Shown here in pieces: positions 1 to 10,733 of a stretch of DNA of 35,009 nt. The DNA comes from Alphaproteobacteria bacterium TMED62 (GTDB taxonomy: Bacteria > Pseudomonadota > Alphaproteobacteria > TMED109): contig NHDP01000009.1 in assembly GCA_002170595.1 (NCBI GenBank), forward strand, positions 85,250-120,258, read 5' to 3'. The translations under genes were made by a program, and so were the position numbers. The notes beneath the pieces were generated by a model. That model saw only the letters and a list, made by a program, of their open reading frames with translations, did not search any database and had not been told where the DNA came from. The first letter of the stretch is position 1. The number at the start of each line of letters is the position of its first letter.

Positions 1-141
1 AAATTTTTTTTTCCAACGTTTTATAAAAAATTGATGTATCATTCATTAAAAGTTTTTACTGGGAATAAAGTTGAACGTCCTAAACATTGGCGAACAAGGG
101 CTGAAAAAATTTCTGTTTCTAATAAATTTATAAAAAGATAA
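1..141 (+). CDS. 3' end of an unidentified CDS truncated by the window edge
   Basis: Frame 1 is open from base 1 to TAA at 139-141 (KFFFPTFYKKLMYHSLKVFTGNKVERPKHWRTRAEKISVSNKFIKR*), immediately upstream of asnB. Too short to assign a family. Confidence 0.5.
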   Translation, partial: KFFFPTFYKKLMYHSLKVFTGNKVERPKHWRTRAEKISVSNKFIKR

Positions 142-143
142 AT

Positions 144-2027
144 ATGTGTGGTCTAGTAGGTTTATATCTTAATGATAATATTAATTTAGAAGAAAGGTTT
201 TTTACTTCTATTTTAAATAATATGACAAATGTTCTTCAACATAGAGGACCAGATAACAAGGGTATATATTTTAATAAAGAAGATAAACTTGGTTTAGGTT
301 TTCAAAGACTAAGTATATTAGATTTAAAAAGTTCTGCAAATCAACCTATGCTATCAAAGAATAAAGATTGGGTTATGGTATTTAATGGAGAAATTTACAA
401 TTTTCAGATATTAAAAGAAAACCTTAAAAGAAAAAAAGCCTACTGGAGAAGCTCATCAGATTCAGAGGTGGTCATAGAATATATAGCAGAGTATGGTTTT
501 TATAATTCAATTAAAAAATTTAATGGCATGTTTGCAATAGCTGCATATTGTTTATCAGAAAAGACATTATGGCTAGCAAGAGATAAGTTTGGAGAAAAAC
601 CTCTATATTATAATTTTAGCTCTAACCAAGGTCTGTGTTTTGCTTCTGAATTAAGAGCACTTTCTGATTTACCTGGTTTTAAAACTATAGTTTGTGAGGA
701 AGCACTATCACAATACATAAGATACGGTTATGTACCTGAGCCATTAAGTATTTACAAAAATACTTATAAATTAGAGCCTGGACATATAATAAGATATGAT
801 AAAAAAAACTTTATAGTAAAGAAAAAGTACTGGGATAGTATAACAAGTTATATAAAGGTCAAAGCCAAAGGTTTTAAGGGTACATTTGAAGAGGCGAAAG
901 AAAAAGTAAAAAATCAAATAGATAAGTCCACCAGAGAAAGGCTAGTTTCCGATGTGCCATTAGGAGTCTTCTTATCGGGAGGTATAGACAGTTCTAATTT
1001 GGCTTTATCTTTGAATAGACAAAATATAACACCAAATACTTTTTCAATAGGGTTTTATGATAAAAAAACTAATGAATTAAATTTTGCTAATGAGGTTGCT
1101 AAAGTTTTAAAAACTAATCATTCATATAAATATATTAAAGAGCAAGAATGCATTGATAATATTGAAAGCATAGTTGATGCTTATGATGAACCTTTTTCTG
1201 ATCCATCTCAAATACCTACTTATATGTTATGTAAATTTGCAAAAAAAAAAATTACCGTCGCTATTTCTGGGGAAGGAGCAGATGAATTGTTTGGTGGTTA
1301 CCCAAGGTATATAAATATAGCTAATTTTTGGAATAAAATAAAAAACCAACCCGAATTATTTTCTGAGTTAATGGAACTATTATCAAATAGTTTTAGTTCA
1401 TCAAAATATTTACATTTAAAGTCTATAGGAAAAAAATTTAGAAAATATAGTCATATCAATTTAGATAGTTTATACAAAGATGAGATGTCTCGTTGGAGAC
1501 CAGATGAAAAAATTTTGGAAAAGAATTTTTTTAAAAATAGTTTTTTTGAAAAAAATATTAATAATAAGGATAAGATTTTTTCTACATTTAGACTTTTAAT
1601 GATGAGAGACATAATTACTTATCTTCCTAGTAATTTATTAGTAAAAACTGATAGAGCCTCAATGTCTAATAGTTTGGAAATAAGAAGCCCTTTTTTAGAT
1701 AATGATTTAGTCAATTTAATATGGAGTTTACCAGATAATTATATTTTTCATAAAACAGAAAAAGTGATATTGAAAGAGATCTTAAAAGAAAAGCTAGGTC
1801 ATGATTTTGTAAATAGAAAAAAACAAGGTTTTGAACCACCATTATATAAATGGTTAAAGGGATCTTTAAATCAATGGGCAAAAGACTTACTTCTTAGTAG
1901 TAATAGTCATTTTGAACAGTCAGACATTAAAAAGTTAATTTTGAGATTTGAAAAAGGGGAAAAAAAATTGACTTACAAAATTTGGACTATAATAATGTTT
2001 ATGTCTTGGAAAAATAAGTATTGTTAG
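144..2027 (+). CDS. asnB: Asparagine synthase (glutamine-hydrolysing) family, WbpS/AsnB-like amidotransferase
   Basis: N-terminal MCGLVG (Cys2 nucleophile), HRGPD, NGEIYN and PP-loop SGGIDSS motifs. Confidence 0.9.
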   Translation: MCGLVGLYLNDNINLEERFFTSILNNMTNVLQHRGPDNKGIYFNKEDKLGLGFQRLSILDLKSSANQPMLSKNKDWVMVFNGEIYNFQILKENLKRKKAYWRSSSDSEVVIEYIAEYGFYNSIKKFNGMFAIAAYCLSEKTLWLARDKFGEKPLYYNFSSNQGLCFASELRALSDLPGFKTIVCEEALSQYIRYGYVPEPLSIYKNTYKLEPGHIIRYDKKNFIVKKKYWDSITSYIKVKAKGFKGTFEEAKEKVKNQIDKSTRERLVSDVPLGVFLSGGIDSSNLALSLNRQNITPNTFSIGFYDKKTNELNFANEVAKVLKTNHSYKYIKEQECIDNIESIVDAYDEPFSDPSQIPTYMLCKFAKKKITVAISGEGADELFGGYPRYINIANFWNKIKNQPELFSELMELLSNSFSSSKYLHLKSIGKKFRKYSHINLDSLYKDEMSRWRPDEKILEKNFFKNSFFEKNINNKDKIFSTFRLLMMRDIITYLPSNLLVKTDRASMSNSLEIRSPFLDNDLVNLIWSLPDNYIFHKTEKVILKEILKEKLGHDFVNRKKQGFEPPLYKWLKGSLNQWAKDLLLSSNSHFEQSDIKKLILRFEKGEKKLTYKIWTIIMFMSWKNKYC

Positions 2028-2057
2028 GTTTAAGGGTTTAATTTTTAAGGATGTATT

Positions 2058-3857
2058 TTGACAACAGAAAACATTAGAAATTTTGCAATAATTGCTCATA
2101 TAGATCATGGTAAGTCTACTTTAGCAGATAGATTAATAGAATATTGTGGAGGTTTATCAAGTAGAGAGATGAAACAGCAGGTATTGGACTCAATGGATAT
2201 AGAAAGAGAAAGAGGTATTACTATCAAAGCTCAGTCTGTCAGACTAGAGTATAAGGATGAAAATAAAAATATTTTTGTGCTAAATCTCATTGATACTCCT
2301 GGGCATGTAGACTTTAGTTACGAGGTTTCAAGATCTATGGCTGCTTGCGAGGGAGCTTTACTTTTAGTTGATGCAAGTCAGGGAGTGGAGGCACAAACTT
2401 TAGCTAATTCTTGGCTTGCTATTGAATCAGACTTAGAAATTATTCCTGTGCTGAATAAAATTGATTTACCTTCTGCTGAGCCAGAAAGAATAAAAAAACA
2501 GATAGAAGACATAATAGGTATAGATACATCTAATACAATTTCTGTATCAGCTAAAACTGGAAATGGCGTAGAAGATGTTATTTCTAATCTGATAAAATTG
2601 TTACCTCCGCCAAAAGGAAGTACTAAAAATCCTTTAAGAGTACTATTAGTTGATTCTTGGTATGATACATATCTTGGTGTAATGGTTTTAGTAAGAGTAG
2701 TTGATGGAGTTTTAAAAAAAGGAGATAAAATAAAGCTGTTGTTGTCAAATAGTGAATATCAAATAGAGAAAGTTGGGGTATTTAGACCAAAGCCAGAAGA
2801 AGTCATAGAACTTAAAGCGGGTGAAGTTGGTTTTATTACTGCAAATATAAAGGAAACATCACAAGCTTGGGTTGGGGATACTATAGTAGATAGTAAAAAT
2901 ATTTATAAAATAAAACCTTTACCTGGTTTTAAGCCTATTACTCCTGTAGTGTTCTGTGGCTTATACCCTATTGATGCTTCAGATTATGATCATCTAAAGG
3001 ATTCATTAAATAAGTTAAAACTAAATGATAGTTCATTCACTTTTGAAAATGAATCAAGTGTAGCATTAGGTTTAGGTTTCAGATGTGGTTTTTTAGGACT
3101 TTTACATTTGGAAATAATTCAAGAAAGACTTAAAAGAGAATTTTCTTTAGATTTAATAGTAACACCACCAAGTGTAGTTTATAAGGTAATAAAAACTAAT
3201 GAGGAAATCTTGGAAATACATAATCCTGCAGATTGGCCAGAACAAACTAAAATTAAGGAAGTTAGTGAGCCTTGGATAACTGCAACAATATTTTCTCCTG
3301 ATAATTATTTAGGGGGAATATTAAAATTATGTATAGAAAAAAGAGGAGTGCAAAAGGATATCAGCTTTACAGGAAGCAGAGTTATGATTAATTTTCACCT
3401 ACCATTAAATGAAATTATATTTGATTTTCATGATAGAATAAAGTCAATTAGTCAAGGATATGCAAGTTTTGACTACGAAATTATAGATTATCAAATAGGT
3501 AGATTAGAAAAAGTAAATATTTTAGTTAATAATGAAAATGTAGAAAGTTTGTCATTTATAACTCATAAGGATAAGGCTGTTATAAGGGGAAGAACAATAT
3601 GTGGAAAACTTAAAGATAGTATCCCAAAGCAACTTTTCAAGATTGCTATTCAGGCTGCTATAGGTTCCAAGGTCATTGCAAGGGAAACTTTAGGCTCGAT
3701 GAGAAAAGATGTGATTGCTAAATGCTATGGAGGAGATGTTACTAGAAAAAGAAAATTATTGGAAAAGCAAAAAGCAGGCAAAAAGAAAATGAAGCAAGTC
3801 GGAAATGTTAACATACCTCAAGAAGCTTTTTTGGCAGCAATAAAATTAGATAATTAA
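2058..3857 (+). CDS. lepA: Elongation factor 4 (LepA GTPase)
   Basis: [33 protein letters not shown] and the typical C-terminal [42 protein letters not shown] start. Confidence 0.98.
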   Translation: MTTENIRNFAIIAHIDHGKSTLADRLIEYCGGLSSREMKQQVLDSMDIERERGITIKAQSVRLEYKDENKNIFVLNLIDTPGHVDFSYEVSRSMAACEGALLLVDASQGVEAQTLANSWLAIESDLEIIPVLNKIDLPSAEPERIKKQIEDIIGIDTSNTISVSAKTGNGVEDVISNLIKLLPPPKGSTKNPLRVLLVDSWYDTYLGVMVLVRVVDGVLKKGDKIKLLLSNSEYQIEKVGVFRPKPEEVIELKAGEVGFITANIKETSQAWVGDTIVDSKNIYKIKPLPGFKPITPVVFCGLYPIDASDYDHLKDSLNKLKLNDSSFTFENESSVALGLGFRCGFLGLLHLEIIQERLKREFSLDLIVTPPSVVYKVIKTNEEILEIHNPADWPEQTKIKEVSEPWITATIFSPDNYLGGILKLCIEKRGVQKDISFTGSRVMINFHLPLNEIIFDFHDRIKSISQGYASFDYEIIDYQIGRLEKVNILVNNENVESLSFITHKDKAVIRGRTICGKLKDSIPKQLFKIAIQAAIGSKVIARETLGSMRKDVIAKCYGGDVTRKRKLLEKQKAGKKKMKQVGNVNIPQEAFLAAIKLDN

Positions 3858-4934
3858 ATGATAAAAAAAAGAGCATTAATTATCTTGCCCTCAAATACAG
3901 TGGGTGGAGCTGAAAAGGTTATTTGTTCATATTTCAATAACTTCAAAGATTCAAAAATATCTCTTAAACTATTAGTGATAAATAATAAAGATAAAATTAA
4001 TAAATTAAAAAATAGAAATGTAATTAATTTAAATTATTCTAGATTTATATTTTCAATTCCTAAAGTACTAAATATTATAAAAAATAATAAGATAAAAATC
4101 GTTATATCTACCTTTCCAAATATATCAGCTATATTATTAATGTTAAAGTATTTCAATATAATTGATATCAAAATAATAGTTAGGCAACCAAACATAATAG
4201 AAAAGTCCTTGAGAGGAAGTTTAAAATTACAACTTTTAAGAAATACATATAAATTTTTCATAAAATTTACAGATGCAGTAATCGTAACATCAGAGTTTAT
4301 GAAGGAAGAAATACTTAAATATAAGGTAAATAAAAAAAAAGTTTTTTTGCTAAGAAATCCAATAAGCATACATCAAATTAGGAAAGGAATTAAGCCAATT
4401 AGACTAGGTAAAGATAAAGTGAAATTAATTTTTGTAGGAAGACTAGTTTATCAAAAAGGAATAGATAGAATTTTACATTTATTTATTAATAATAAAAATA
4501 TAGAATTAATAATAGTTGGAGATGGAAAGTTAAGAAGTCAATTATCAAAAAAAGTAAAAGATTTAGATATTGAAGATAATATTAAATTTTTAGGTGAGCT
4601 ATCTGAACCTTATAGTTTAATTGCTGGTTCTGATTATTTCATGCTACCATCTAGATGGGAAGGTTTACCTAATAGTGTTTTAGAATCTTTAGCTCTAGGT
4701 ACGCCTGTCTTATCTACTAAACAAATATATAGTTTGTACGATTTTAAAAATAATATTTCAAATAAAAGCATAAGGCTTTATAATAATATAAAAGACCTAT
4801 CAAATAAAATTTCTACACTTAAAAAAAGAAAAGACTATAAAAACCCTAAACTTAGAAAATCGTTATTAATTGAAAATATTTCTCCAGCAACTTTTAATGA
4901 TAAGTTAAATCAAATTATCTATAAAATAATATGA
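3858..4934 (+). CDS. Glycosyltransferase, GT4/group 1
   Basis: NTVGGAEKVI N-terminus, KLIFVGRLVYQKGIDR, and C-terminal LPSRWEGLPNSVLESLALGTPVLST. Confidence 0.88.
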   Translation: MIKKRALIILPSNTVGGAEKVICSYFNNFKDSKISLKLLVINNKDKINKLKNRNVINLNYSRFIFSIPKVLNIIKNNKIKIVISTFPNISAILLMLKYFNIIDIKIIVRQPNIIEKSLRGSLKLQLLRNTYKFFIKFTDAVIVTSEFMKEEILKYKVNKKKVFLLRNPISIHQIRKGIKPIRLGKDKVKLIFVGRLVYQKGIDRILHLFINNKNIELIIVGDGKLRSQLSKKVKDLDIEDNIKFLGELSEPYSLIAGSDYFMLPSRWEGLPNSVLESLALGTPVLSTKQIYSLYDFKNNISNKSIRLYNNIKDLSNKISTLKKRKDYKNPKLRKSLLIENISPATFNDKLNQIIYKII

Positions 4935-6031
4935 AAAATAAAATTAAAGTATTACATGTTATAGCTAGTTTAGGAAATGGTGGAGCAGAGAGGCAACTTA
5001 TAGAACTTCTTAAATATAATAAAAATCATAGTATTTTATTGTTATATGATGCAGATATATATAAAGATACATTGAATAAATTAGGGATTAAATATTGGGA
5101 AATGAAAATACAAAACAAATTACTTATATTTTCAAAAATATTTTTTTTCAGAAATATTATACATGAATATAAACCAGATATAATACAATCATGGATGTAT
5201 AATGCATGCTTTTTTACTACAGTATGCAAATTAATTAAGTTATATAATAAGCCTTTAATTTGGAATATAAGATGTTCTGAAATGATTACTAAATATTATT
5301 CTATATCTTTAAAGTTAATTATTTATAGTTGTTTAGCATTGTCGAAAAACATAGAAAGAATAGTATATAACTCTTTTGCTGGAAAAGCTTATCACAGAAA
5401 AATTGGCTTTAGTCAAAAAAAAGAAGAAATTGTTTATAATGGAATAAATTCTAAGAAATTTAATTTGGTCAATAAGCATAGAAAAAATCTTAGAGAAAAA
5501 TATAATATTGGAAAGGAGGAATTAGTTTTCATATGCGTTGCTAGAGTAGATCCTATGAAAAATTACTCTAATTTTTTGAAAGCATATGAAAATTTAGAAA
5601 GTTTTCATAAGAAGAAAAGTAAATTAATACTAATTGGTAAAGGGACAGATCAATTAATAGTACCTAATAACTGTATTGCATTAGGAATGAAACAAAATGT
5701 AGAATTATATTATAGTATGGCTGATATTATTATAGTCCCATCAGCATTTGGTGAAGGCTTTTCTAATGTATTGGCCGAAGGTATGTTAACAAAATTACTG
5801 CCGGTAGCCACTGACATAGGAGATGCAAAAAAAATTATAGGTAAAACAGGCTTTATAATTAAGGGGCACAGCGTTGAAAGCTTGGAAAATAACTTGTTAA
5901 AAATTATTAATTTAAAAAAAAATATAATAAAAAGTATGGGAGAAAAGGCTAGGTTTAGGGCAAATAAATTATTTACTGTGGAGAATATGGTGAAATCATA
6001 CGATGTTATTTACAACAAGGTTAAACAATAA
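4931..6031 (+). CDS. Glycosyltransferase, GT4/group 1
   Basis: LGNGGAERQLIEL, FICVARVDPMKNYSNFLKAYENL, VPSAFGEGFSNVLAEGM; ATGA overlap with the upstream gene. Confidence 0.88.
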   Translation: MKNKIKVLHVIASLGNGGAERQLIELLKYNKNHSILLLYDADIYKDTLNKLGIKYWEMKIQNKLLIFSKIFFFRNIIHEYKPDIIQSWMYNACFFTTVCKLIKLYNKPLIWNIRCSEMITKYYSISLKLIIYSCLALSKNIERIVYNSFAGKAYHRKIGFSQKKEEIVYNGINSKKFNLVNKHRKNLREKYNIGKEELVFICVARVDPMKNYSNFLKAYENLESFHKKKSKLILIGKGTDQLIVPNNCIALGMKQNVELYYSMADIIIVPSAFGEGFSNVLAEGMLTKLLPVATDIGDAKKIIGKTGFIIKGHSVESLENNLLKIINLKKNIIKSMGEKARFRANKLFTVENMVKSYDVIYNKVKQ

Positions 6032-6032
6032 A

Positions 6033-7886
6033 ATGTGTGGTTTTGCAGGTACTGTGAATCTTAATCACTTAGAGAGAACAGCATATTTAGATAGACAATT
6101 TGAAATCGCTTATAAAAATCTAAAATCTAGAGGTCCTGACGATAAAGGAATTTGGGTAGATCAAAATAGTTATTTTCTTCATACAAGATTAAAAATATTA
6201 GATTTAAGTGTTGAATCTGCTCAACCCATGCATAAAGGAAACTATGTAATTTGTTTTAATGGTGAAATTTATAATTTTAGAGAAATCAAGGCAGAGCTAA
6301 TTAAAAAAGGTCATTCATTTATTTCTAATGGCGATACAGAAATATTAATTTCTGCTTGGAAGGAGTGGGGAGAGATAATGTTAGAAAAGTTGGATGGAAT
6401 GTTTTCTTTTGCCATATGGGATAAAAAAAATAAAAATCTATTTTTGGCAAGAGATAGATTTGGCAAAAAGCCTTTAGTCTATTGTTTAAGAAATAATAGT
6501 ATATTTTTTGCTTCAGATGTAAAAAGTTTAGCTTCAATTACTAAGGCAGGTGCAATTAGTAAAAAAGCTATTAATAGTTTATTTAGATTTAGATTTATAT
6601 CCGAGCCCATGACTATATATGAAGATTTTATTAAGCTGTCACCTGGTTCTTTGATGAAATTTAATAGTTATGGGGTTAAAGCTCAAGATTGGTATTATAA
6701 GAATATTAAAAAAAACAAAATTGCGTTTTCTAGTATTGATCAATTAAAAGATTTAATAGATAAGTCTGTTAATAAGAGGTTAATATCTGATGTACCATTA
6801 GGAGTTTTTTTGTCAGGAGGCATTGACTCAGCAGCTATTTTGGATTCCGTTGCTCAACATGGCAAAAAAGTTCCAACTTTTACTGTAGGCTTTAAAAATC
6901 AGAATAAATATTATGATGAGTCTGTGAGTGCAAAAAAAATTTCAAACTATTATGGTTTCAAAAATAAAACTATCTATTTAGAACAAAAAACAATACTAAA
7001 TCATATAGATAATATTTTGGATGCTAATGACGAACCATTTGCAGATTCTAGTGCTATTGCTATGCATATGATTTCTCATTCTGTAAAAAATGATATAAAG
7101 GTAGCATTGACTGGAGATGGAGGAGACGAACTTTTTGGAGGTTATAATAAGTATATTTCTTATAAATGGAAAAAACTAATGTTATTTTTACCTCATAAAC
7201 TTAAATTAAGTTTAATTAAAAATCTATCTGATAGCAAGGAAAATAGATTTCTAAATTTCACGAGGAAGTTTAAAAGGTTTTTAGAAAATTACGATAATGA
7301 CTCTAGCAAAATGCAAATCAACTATCTTGATCAATTAAACAATGAAGAGTTTCTTAAGCTTTTTGGGTTTGATAAGCAACCAATATCTGAAAGTTTGTTT
7401 CGAGGAAGTAATTATTTTTCAGGATTAAATAAAATTCTATTTAGGGATTTTAGATTTTCGATGTTAGGCGATATGTTAGTTAAGCTTGATAGACATTCTA
7501 TGGCAAATAGTATTGAATTAAGATCACCATTCTTAGATAAGGATTTAGTAAATTTATCATTTAATATACCTGCAGAAAAAAAAATTGGATTTTTAAAGGG
7601 CAAATTGATAATAAGAGATTGTTATAAAAATAATTTTCCCAATTGGTACCTTAAAAGGGCCAAAAGAGGTTTTGAAGTTCCTCTAAATAATTGGCTGAAA
7701 AATGATTTACGTTATTTAGTTGAAGAATCTACTATGCCTAATGTTTTAGAAAGTCTTAATATAAAAAATAAAAATATCATTCATAATTGGAAAAAAGAGT
7801 TTTATAACGGAAAGAAAGATAATTCTTGGAAGCTATGGGTTATAATTACATATTATCATTGGGCAAAAAGAAGTAGAGTCATTTAA
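6033..7886 (+). CDS. asnB: Second asparagine synthase (glutamine-hydrolysing) family amidotransferase
   Basis: MCGFAG start at 6033 places Cys at position 2 as required for class II GATase (the ORF-track start at 6003 is too long); SRGPDDKG, NGEIYNF, SGGIDSA motifs. Confidence 0.9.
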   Translation: MCGFAGTVNLNHLERTAYLDRQFEIAYKNLKSRGPDDKGIWVDQNSYFLHTRLKILDLSVESAQPMHKGNYVICFNGEIYNFREIKAELIKKGHSFISNGDTEILISAWKEWGEIMLEKLDGMFSFAIWDKKNKNLFLARDRFGKKPLVYCLRNNSIFFASDVKSLASITKAGAISKKAINSLFRFRFISEPMTIYEDFIKLSPGSLMKFNSYGVKAQDWYYKNIKKNKIAFSSIDQLKDLIDKSVNKRLISDVPLGVFLSGGIDSAAILDSVAQHGKKVPTFTVGFKNQNKYYDESVSAKKISNYYGFKNKTIYLEQKTILNHIDNILDANDEPFADSSAIAMHMISHSVKNDIKVALTGDGGDELFGGYNKYISYKWKKLMLFLPHKLKLSLIKNLSDSKENRFLNFTRKFKRFLENYDNDSSKMQINYLDQLNNEEFLKLFGFDKQPISESLFRGSNYFSGLNKILFRDFRFSMLGDMLVKLDRHSMANSIELRSPFLDKDLVNLSFNIPAEKKIGFLKGKLIIRDCYKNNFPNWYLKRAKRGFEVPLNNWLKNDLRYLVEESTMPNVLESLNIKNKNIIHNWKKEFYNGKKDNSWKLWVIITYYHWAKRSRVI

Positions 7887-7893
7887 AATTATT

Positions 7894-9027
7894 ATGCAAA
7901 AAAAAATCTTATTTATTGTTACTGAGGATTGGTATTTTATTTCTCATAGACTAAAATTAGCAAGATATTTAATCAAAAAGGGTTTTAAAGTTTTTGTTTG
8001 CTGCAAAGATACAGGAAAAGTTAAGGATATTGAAAAAAAAGGAATGATTCATTTGAACTTAAGTATTGATAGAAAATCATTGTCTTTTATTCAATTTTTG
8101 AATGAAAGTTTATGCATTATTAAAATAGTAAGAAATTTAAGACCTGAAATTGTTCATTTGATATCAATTAGGCCAATAATAACAGGAATATTATCAACAT
8201 TATTTGTTAAAAGTAATTTTTGTGCGACTTTTACAGGTATGGGGTTTTTATTTATAAAGAAAAGTTTTAAGATTAAGATTTTAAGAAACGTTATAATAAA
8301 TTATTTAAAAATATTTTTAATGTTTAGAAATTTGTCTTTTATTGTTCAAAACAAAGATGATGAAGCTTTTTTTAAAAGTAAATTTAAATATAAAAATTTG
8401 TTTTTAAAGGTTATAAAAGGATCAGGTGTAGATATTACTCACTATAAATATTCGCCTGAAATTATTAAAAAAGATGTAAGGATAGCTTATGCGGGGAGAA
8501 TATTAAAAGATAAAGGTATTTTATCTTTAATTGAGGCATTTAAATTAGCAAAAAAAAAATATGCTAATTTAAGCTTACATATAGCTGGACCTTTAGATGA
8601 AAAAAACCCATCAAGTATTTCAAAAACATATTTTGAAAAATTAATTGATTTTGAAGGCATAATTTATTTAGGTAATATTAAAAATATAAGAAAGTTTTGG
8701 CAACAAGCAAATATTGCTGTCTTAATGAGTAAAAGGGAGGGGTTACCTCTAAGTTTACTTGAGGCAGCGGCAATTGGTAGAGCAATTATATCAACTGACG
8801 TGACTGGTAGCAGAGAGATAGCAATAGACAAATATAATGCAATAAATGTTAAAGTAGGTAATGTAATAGAGTGTAGTAAAGCTATTTTAAAATTAACTAA
8901 AAATAAATTACTTAGAAAAAAATATGGAAAAAATAGTAGAAAACTAGTAGAAGGTGATATGGCACTTGAGCATATTTGTTATCAATATTATAAGTTATAC
9001 AATGAAATGATTAATCTGGAGCAATAA
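7894..9027 (+). CDS. Glycosyltransferase, GT4/group 1
   Basis: KKILFIVTEDWYFISHRLKLARYLIKKG N-terminus typical of capsule/O-antigen GT4; RIAYAGRILKDKGILSLIEAF; REGLPLSLLEAAAIGRAIISTDVTGSREI. Confidence 0.88.
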   Translation: MQKKILFIVTEDWYFISHRLKLARYLIKKGFKVFVCCKDTGKVKDIEKKGMIHLNLSIDRKSLSFIQFLNESLCIIKIVRNLRPEIVHLISIRPIITGILSTLFVKSNFCATFTGMGFLFIKKSFKIKILRNVIINYLKIFLMFRNLSFIVQNKDDEAFFKSKFKYKNLFLKVIKGSGVDITHYKYSPEIIKKDVRIAYAGRILKDKGILSLIEAFKLAKKKYANLSLHIAGPLDEKNPSSISKTYFEKLIDFEGIIYLGNIKNIRKFWQQANIAVLMSKREGLPLSLLEAAAIGRAIISTDVTGSREIAIDKYNAINVKVGNVIECSKAILKLTKNKLLRKKYGKNSRKLVEGDMALEHICYQYYKLYNEMINLEQ

Positions 9028-10289
9028 TGAGTTTGAATAAAGAGATTGCGGTTATAGGCTTAGGTTATGTAGGCTTACCACTTGCTATAGAGTTTGCTAA
9101 AAAGTATAAAGTAGTTGGGTTTGATATTGATAAAATAAGAGTAAAGGAACTTAAAAAAGGAACAGATAGAACTAACGAAGTTTCTAAAAAAAACTTACTT
9201 GCAAGCAGTAATATTATATTTACAACTGATCCAAATAATATGAAAAACTGTGATTTTTTTATATTAACCGTACCAACTCCTATTACAAAAAATAATAAAC
9301 CTGATCTTTCTATTATAAAGAAAGCTGTTATGATTATTTCTCAAGTATTAAAAGAAAATTCTATAGTAATATTGGAAAGTACCGTATATCCTGGAGTTAC
9401 TGAGAATTTTTTAGTACCTATATTAGAAAAAAACTCAAAATTTAAACATAAAAAAAATTTTTTTGTAGCATATAGTCCAGAAAGAATAAATCCTGGAGAA
9501 ACAAAATATAAACTTACCAATATAAAAAAAGTAGTAGGGGCAGATAGTCGTAGTACGCTAGTCAAGGTAAGTAAACTTTATGGAAGTATAATAAAAGCTG
9601 GTATTCACAAAGTTAGTAGTATAAAAGTAGCAGAGGCATCAAAAGCTATAGAAAATGCTCAAAGGGATATAAATATTGCTTTTGTTAATGAAGTAATGAT
9701 GCTAAGTAAAGCCTTAAAAATTAATTCTAATGAAGTGTTAGAAGCAGCAAAAACTAAATGGAATTTTTTGAGCTTTAAGCCTGGTTTAGTAGGAGGACAT
9801 TGTATAGGTGTTGATCCTTATTATTTAGCTGAAGCAGGAAAAAAAGTAAACTTTGATACTAAAATTATTTTAGCAGGAAGAACAGTTAATGATAGTGTCC
9901 CTGATTATTTGTTAAAAAATATTAATAGAAAACTAAAAAAAAATTCAAAAATTTTATTTTTAGGCCTTTCTTTTAAAGAAGATGTGGGTGATATTAGAAA
10001 CTCTAAAGCCATAGTATTGGTGCAAAAAATTAAAAAAAAAAACTACACCATAGATTGTTATGATCCAAGGGTTAATGCTCAAGAGCTTAAGAAAGAATAT
10101 AGTATTGTAATGAATAAACCAAAGAGTAAATATGATTGTATTATTTTGGCTGTCGCACATAAAGAGTTCGTAAAAATGAAAAAACAAGACATATTAAAGC
10201 TAACCAAAGATGACTCTTATATAATAGATATTAAAGGTGTTTGGAATAAAAAAATCTCACATAAATTTAATAATTACTGGTGTCTTTAA
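9027..10289 (+). CDS. tviB: UDP-N-acetylhexosamine 6-dehydrogenase (TviB/WbpO type)
   Basis: IAVIGLGYVGLPLAIEFAKKYKVVGFDID, ESTVYPGVTE, SPERINPG, GLVGGHCIGVDPYYL, SFKEDVGDIRNSK; whole-length resemblance to TviB. Confidence 0.88.
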   Translation: MSLNKEIAVIGLGYVGLPLAIEFAKKYKVVGFDIDKIRVKELKKGTDRTNEVSKKNLLASSNIIFTTDPNNMKNCDFFILTVPTPITKNNKPDLSIIKKAVMIISQVLKENSIVILESTVYPGVTENFLVPILEKNSKFKHKKNFFVAYSPERINPGETKYKLTNIKKVVGADSRSTLVKVSKLYGSIIKAGIHKVSSIKVAEASKAIENAQRDINIAFVNEVMMLSKALKINSNEVLEAAKTKWNFLSFKPGLVGGHCIGVDPYYLAEAGKKVNFDTKIILAGRTVNDSVPDYLLKNINRKLKKNSKILFLGLSFKEDVGDIRNSKAIVLVQKIKKKNYTIDCYDPRVNAQELKKEYSIVMNKPKSKYDCIILAVAHKEFVKMKKQDILKLTKDDSYIIDIKGVWNKKISHKFNNYWCL

Positions 10290-10291
10290 GT

Positions 10292-10543
10292 ATGTCTATC
10301 AGAAAAAAAAATATAAAAAATTTTTTTAATTCACCAGAAATGAATCGAGGAAAATGGTTAAGAAAAGGCAAAGTTTTTCATTCGGAGGATAGTAACTATT
10401 TAAGAGAAATTATTCCTGAAAAAAGTAATATTTTAGAACTAGGTTGTGGAAATGGACAATTGTTATCTTCATTAAAACCAGAGTATGGTTTAGGAATAGA
10501 TTTTAGTAAGAAGTTTATCAAAGAAGCAAAAAAAAAAATATAA
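10292..10543 (+). CDS. N-terminal part of a class I SAM-dependent methyltransferase; frame interrupted at an A11 tract
   Basis: ILELGCGNGQLLSSLKPEYGLGIDFSKKFIKEA is SAM motif I and following; the ORF stops just after A11 at 10528-10538. Deleting one A restores a continuous frame (YKGLNFIEADIEKLPKKLGNKRKFDFVIICDTIGYLED...) into the next ORF. Confidence 0.75.
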   Translation: MSIRKKNIKNFFNSPEMNRGKWLRKGKVFHSEDSNYLREIIPEKSNILELGCGNGQLLSSLKPEYGLGIDFSKKFIKEAKKKI

Positions 10544-10733
10544 GGGATTAAACTTTATTGAGGCAGACATAGAAAAACTACCAAAAAAATTAGGAAATAA
10601 AAGAAAATTTGATTTTGTAATTATATGCGATACTATTGGTTACTTAGAAGATATAACAAAAACATTAGATAATCTTCATTATTTTTTTAACGAAGATACT
10701 AGATTAATTGTTTCATACTATTCTCCTTTATGG

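Noticed and set aside
4034-4369. 111-aa minus-strand ORF inside a glycosyltransferase gene
   Set aside because: Antisense to a well-supported GT4 CDS; low-complexity Phe/Ile/Leu-rich product expected from A-rich coding strand; no family resemblance.
6003-6032. N-terminal extension MLFTTRLNNK of the second asnB in the ORF track
   Set aside because: Class II GATase needs Cys at position 2 after Met removal, so the true start is ATG at 6033.
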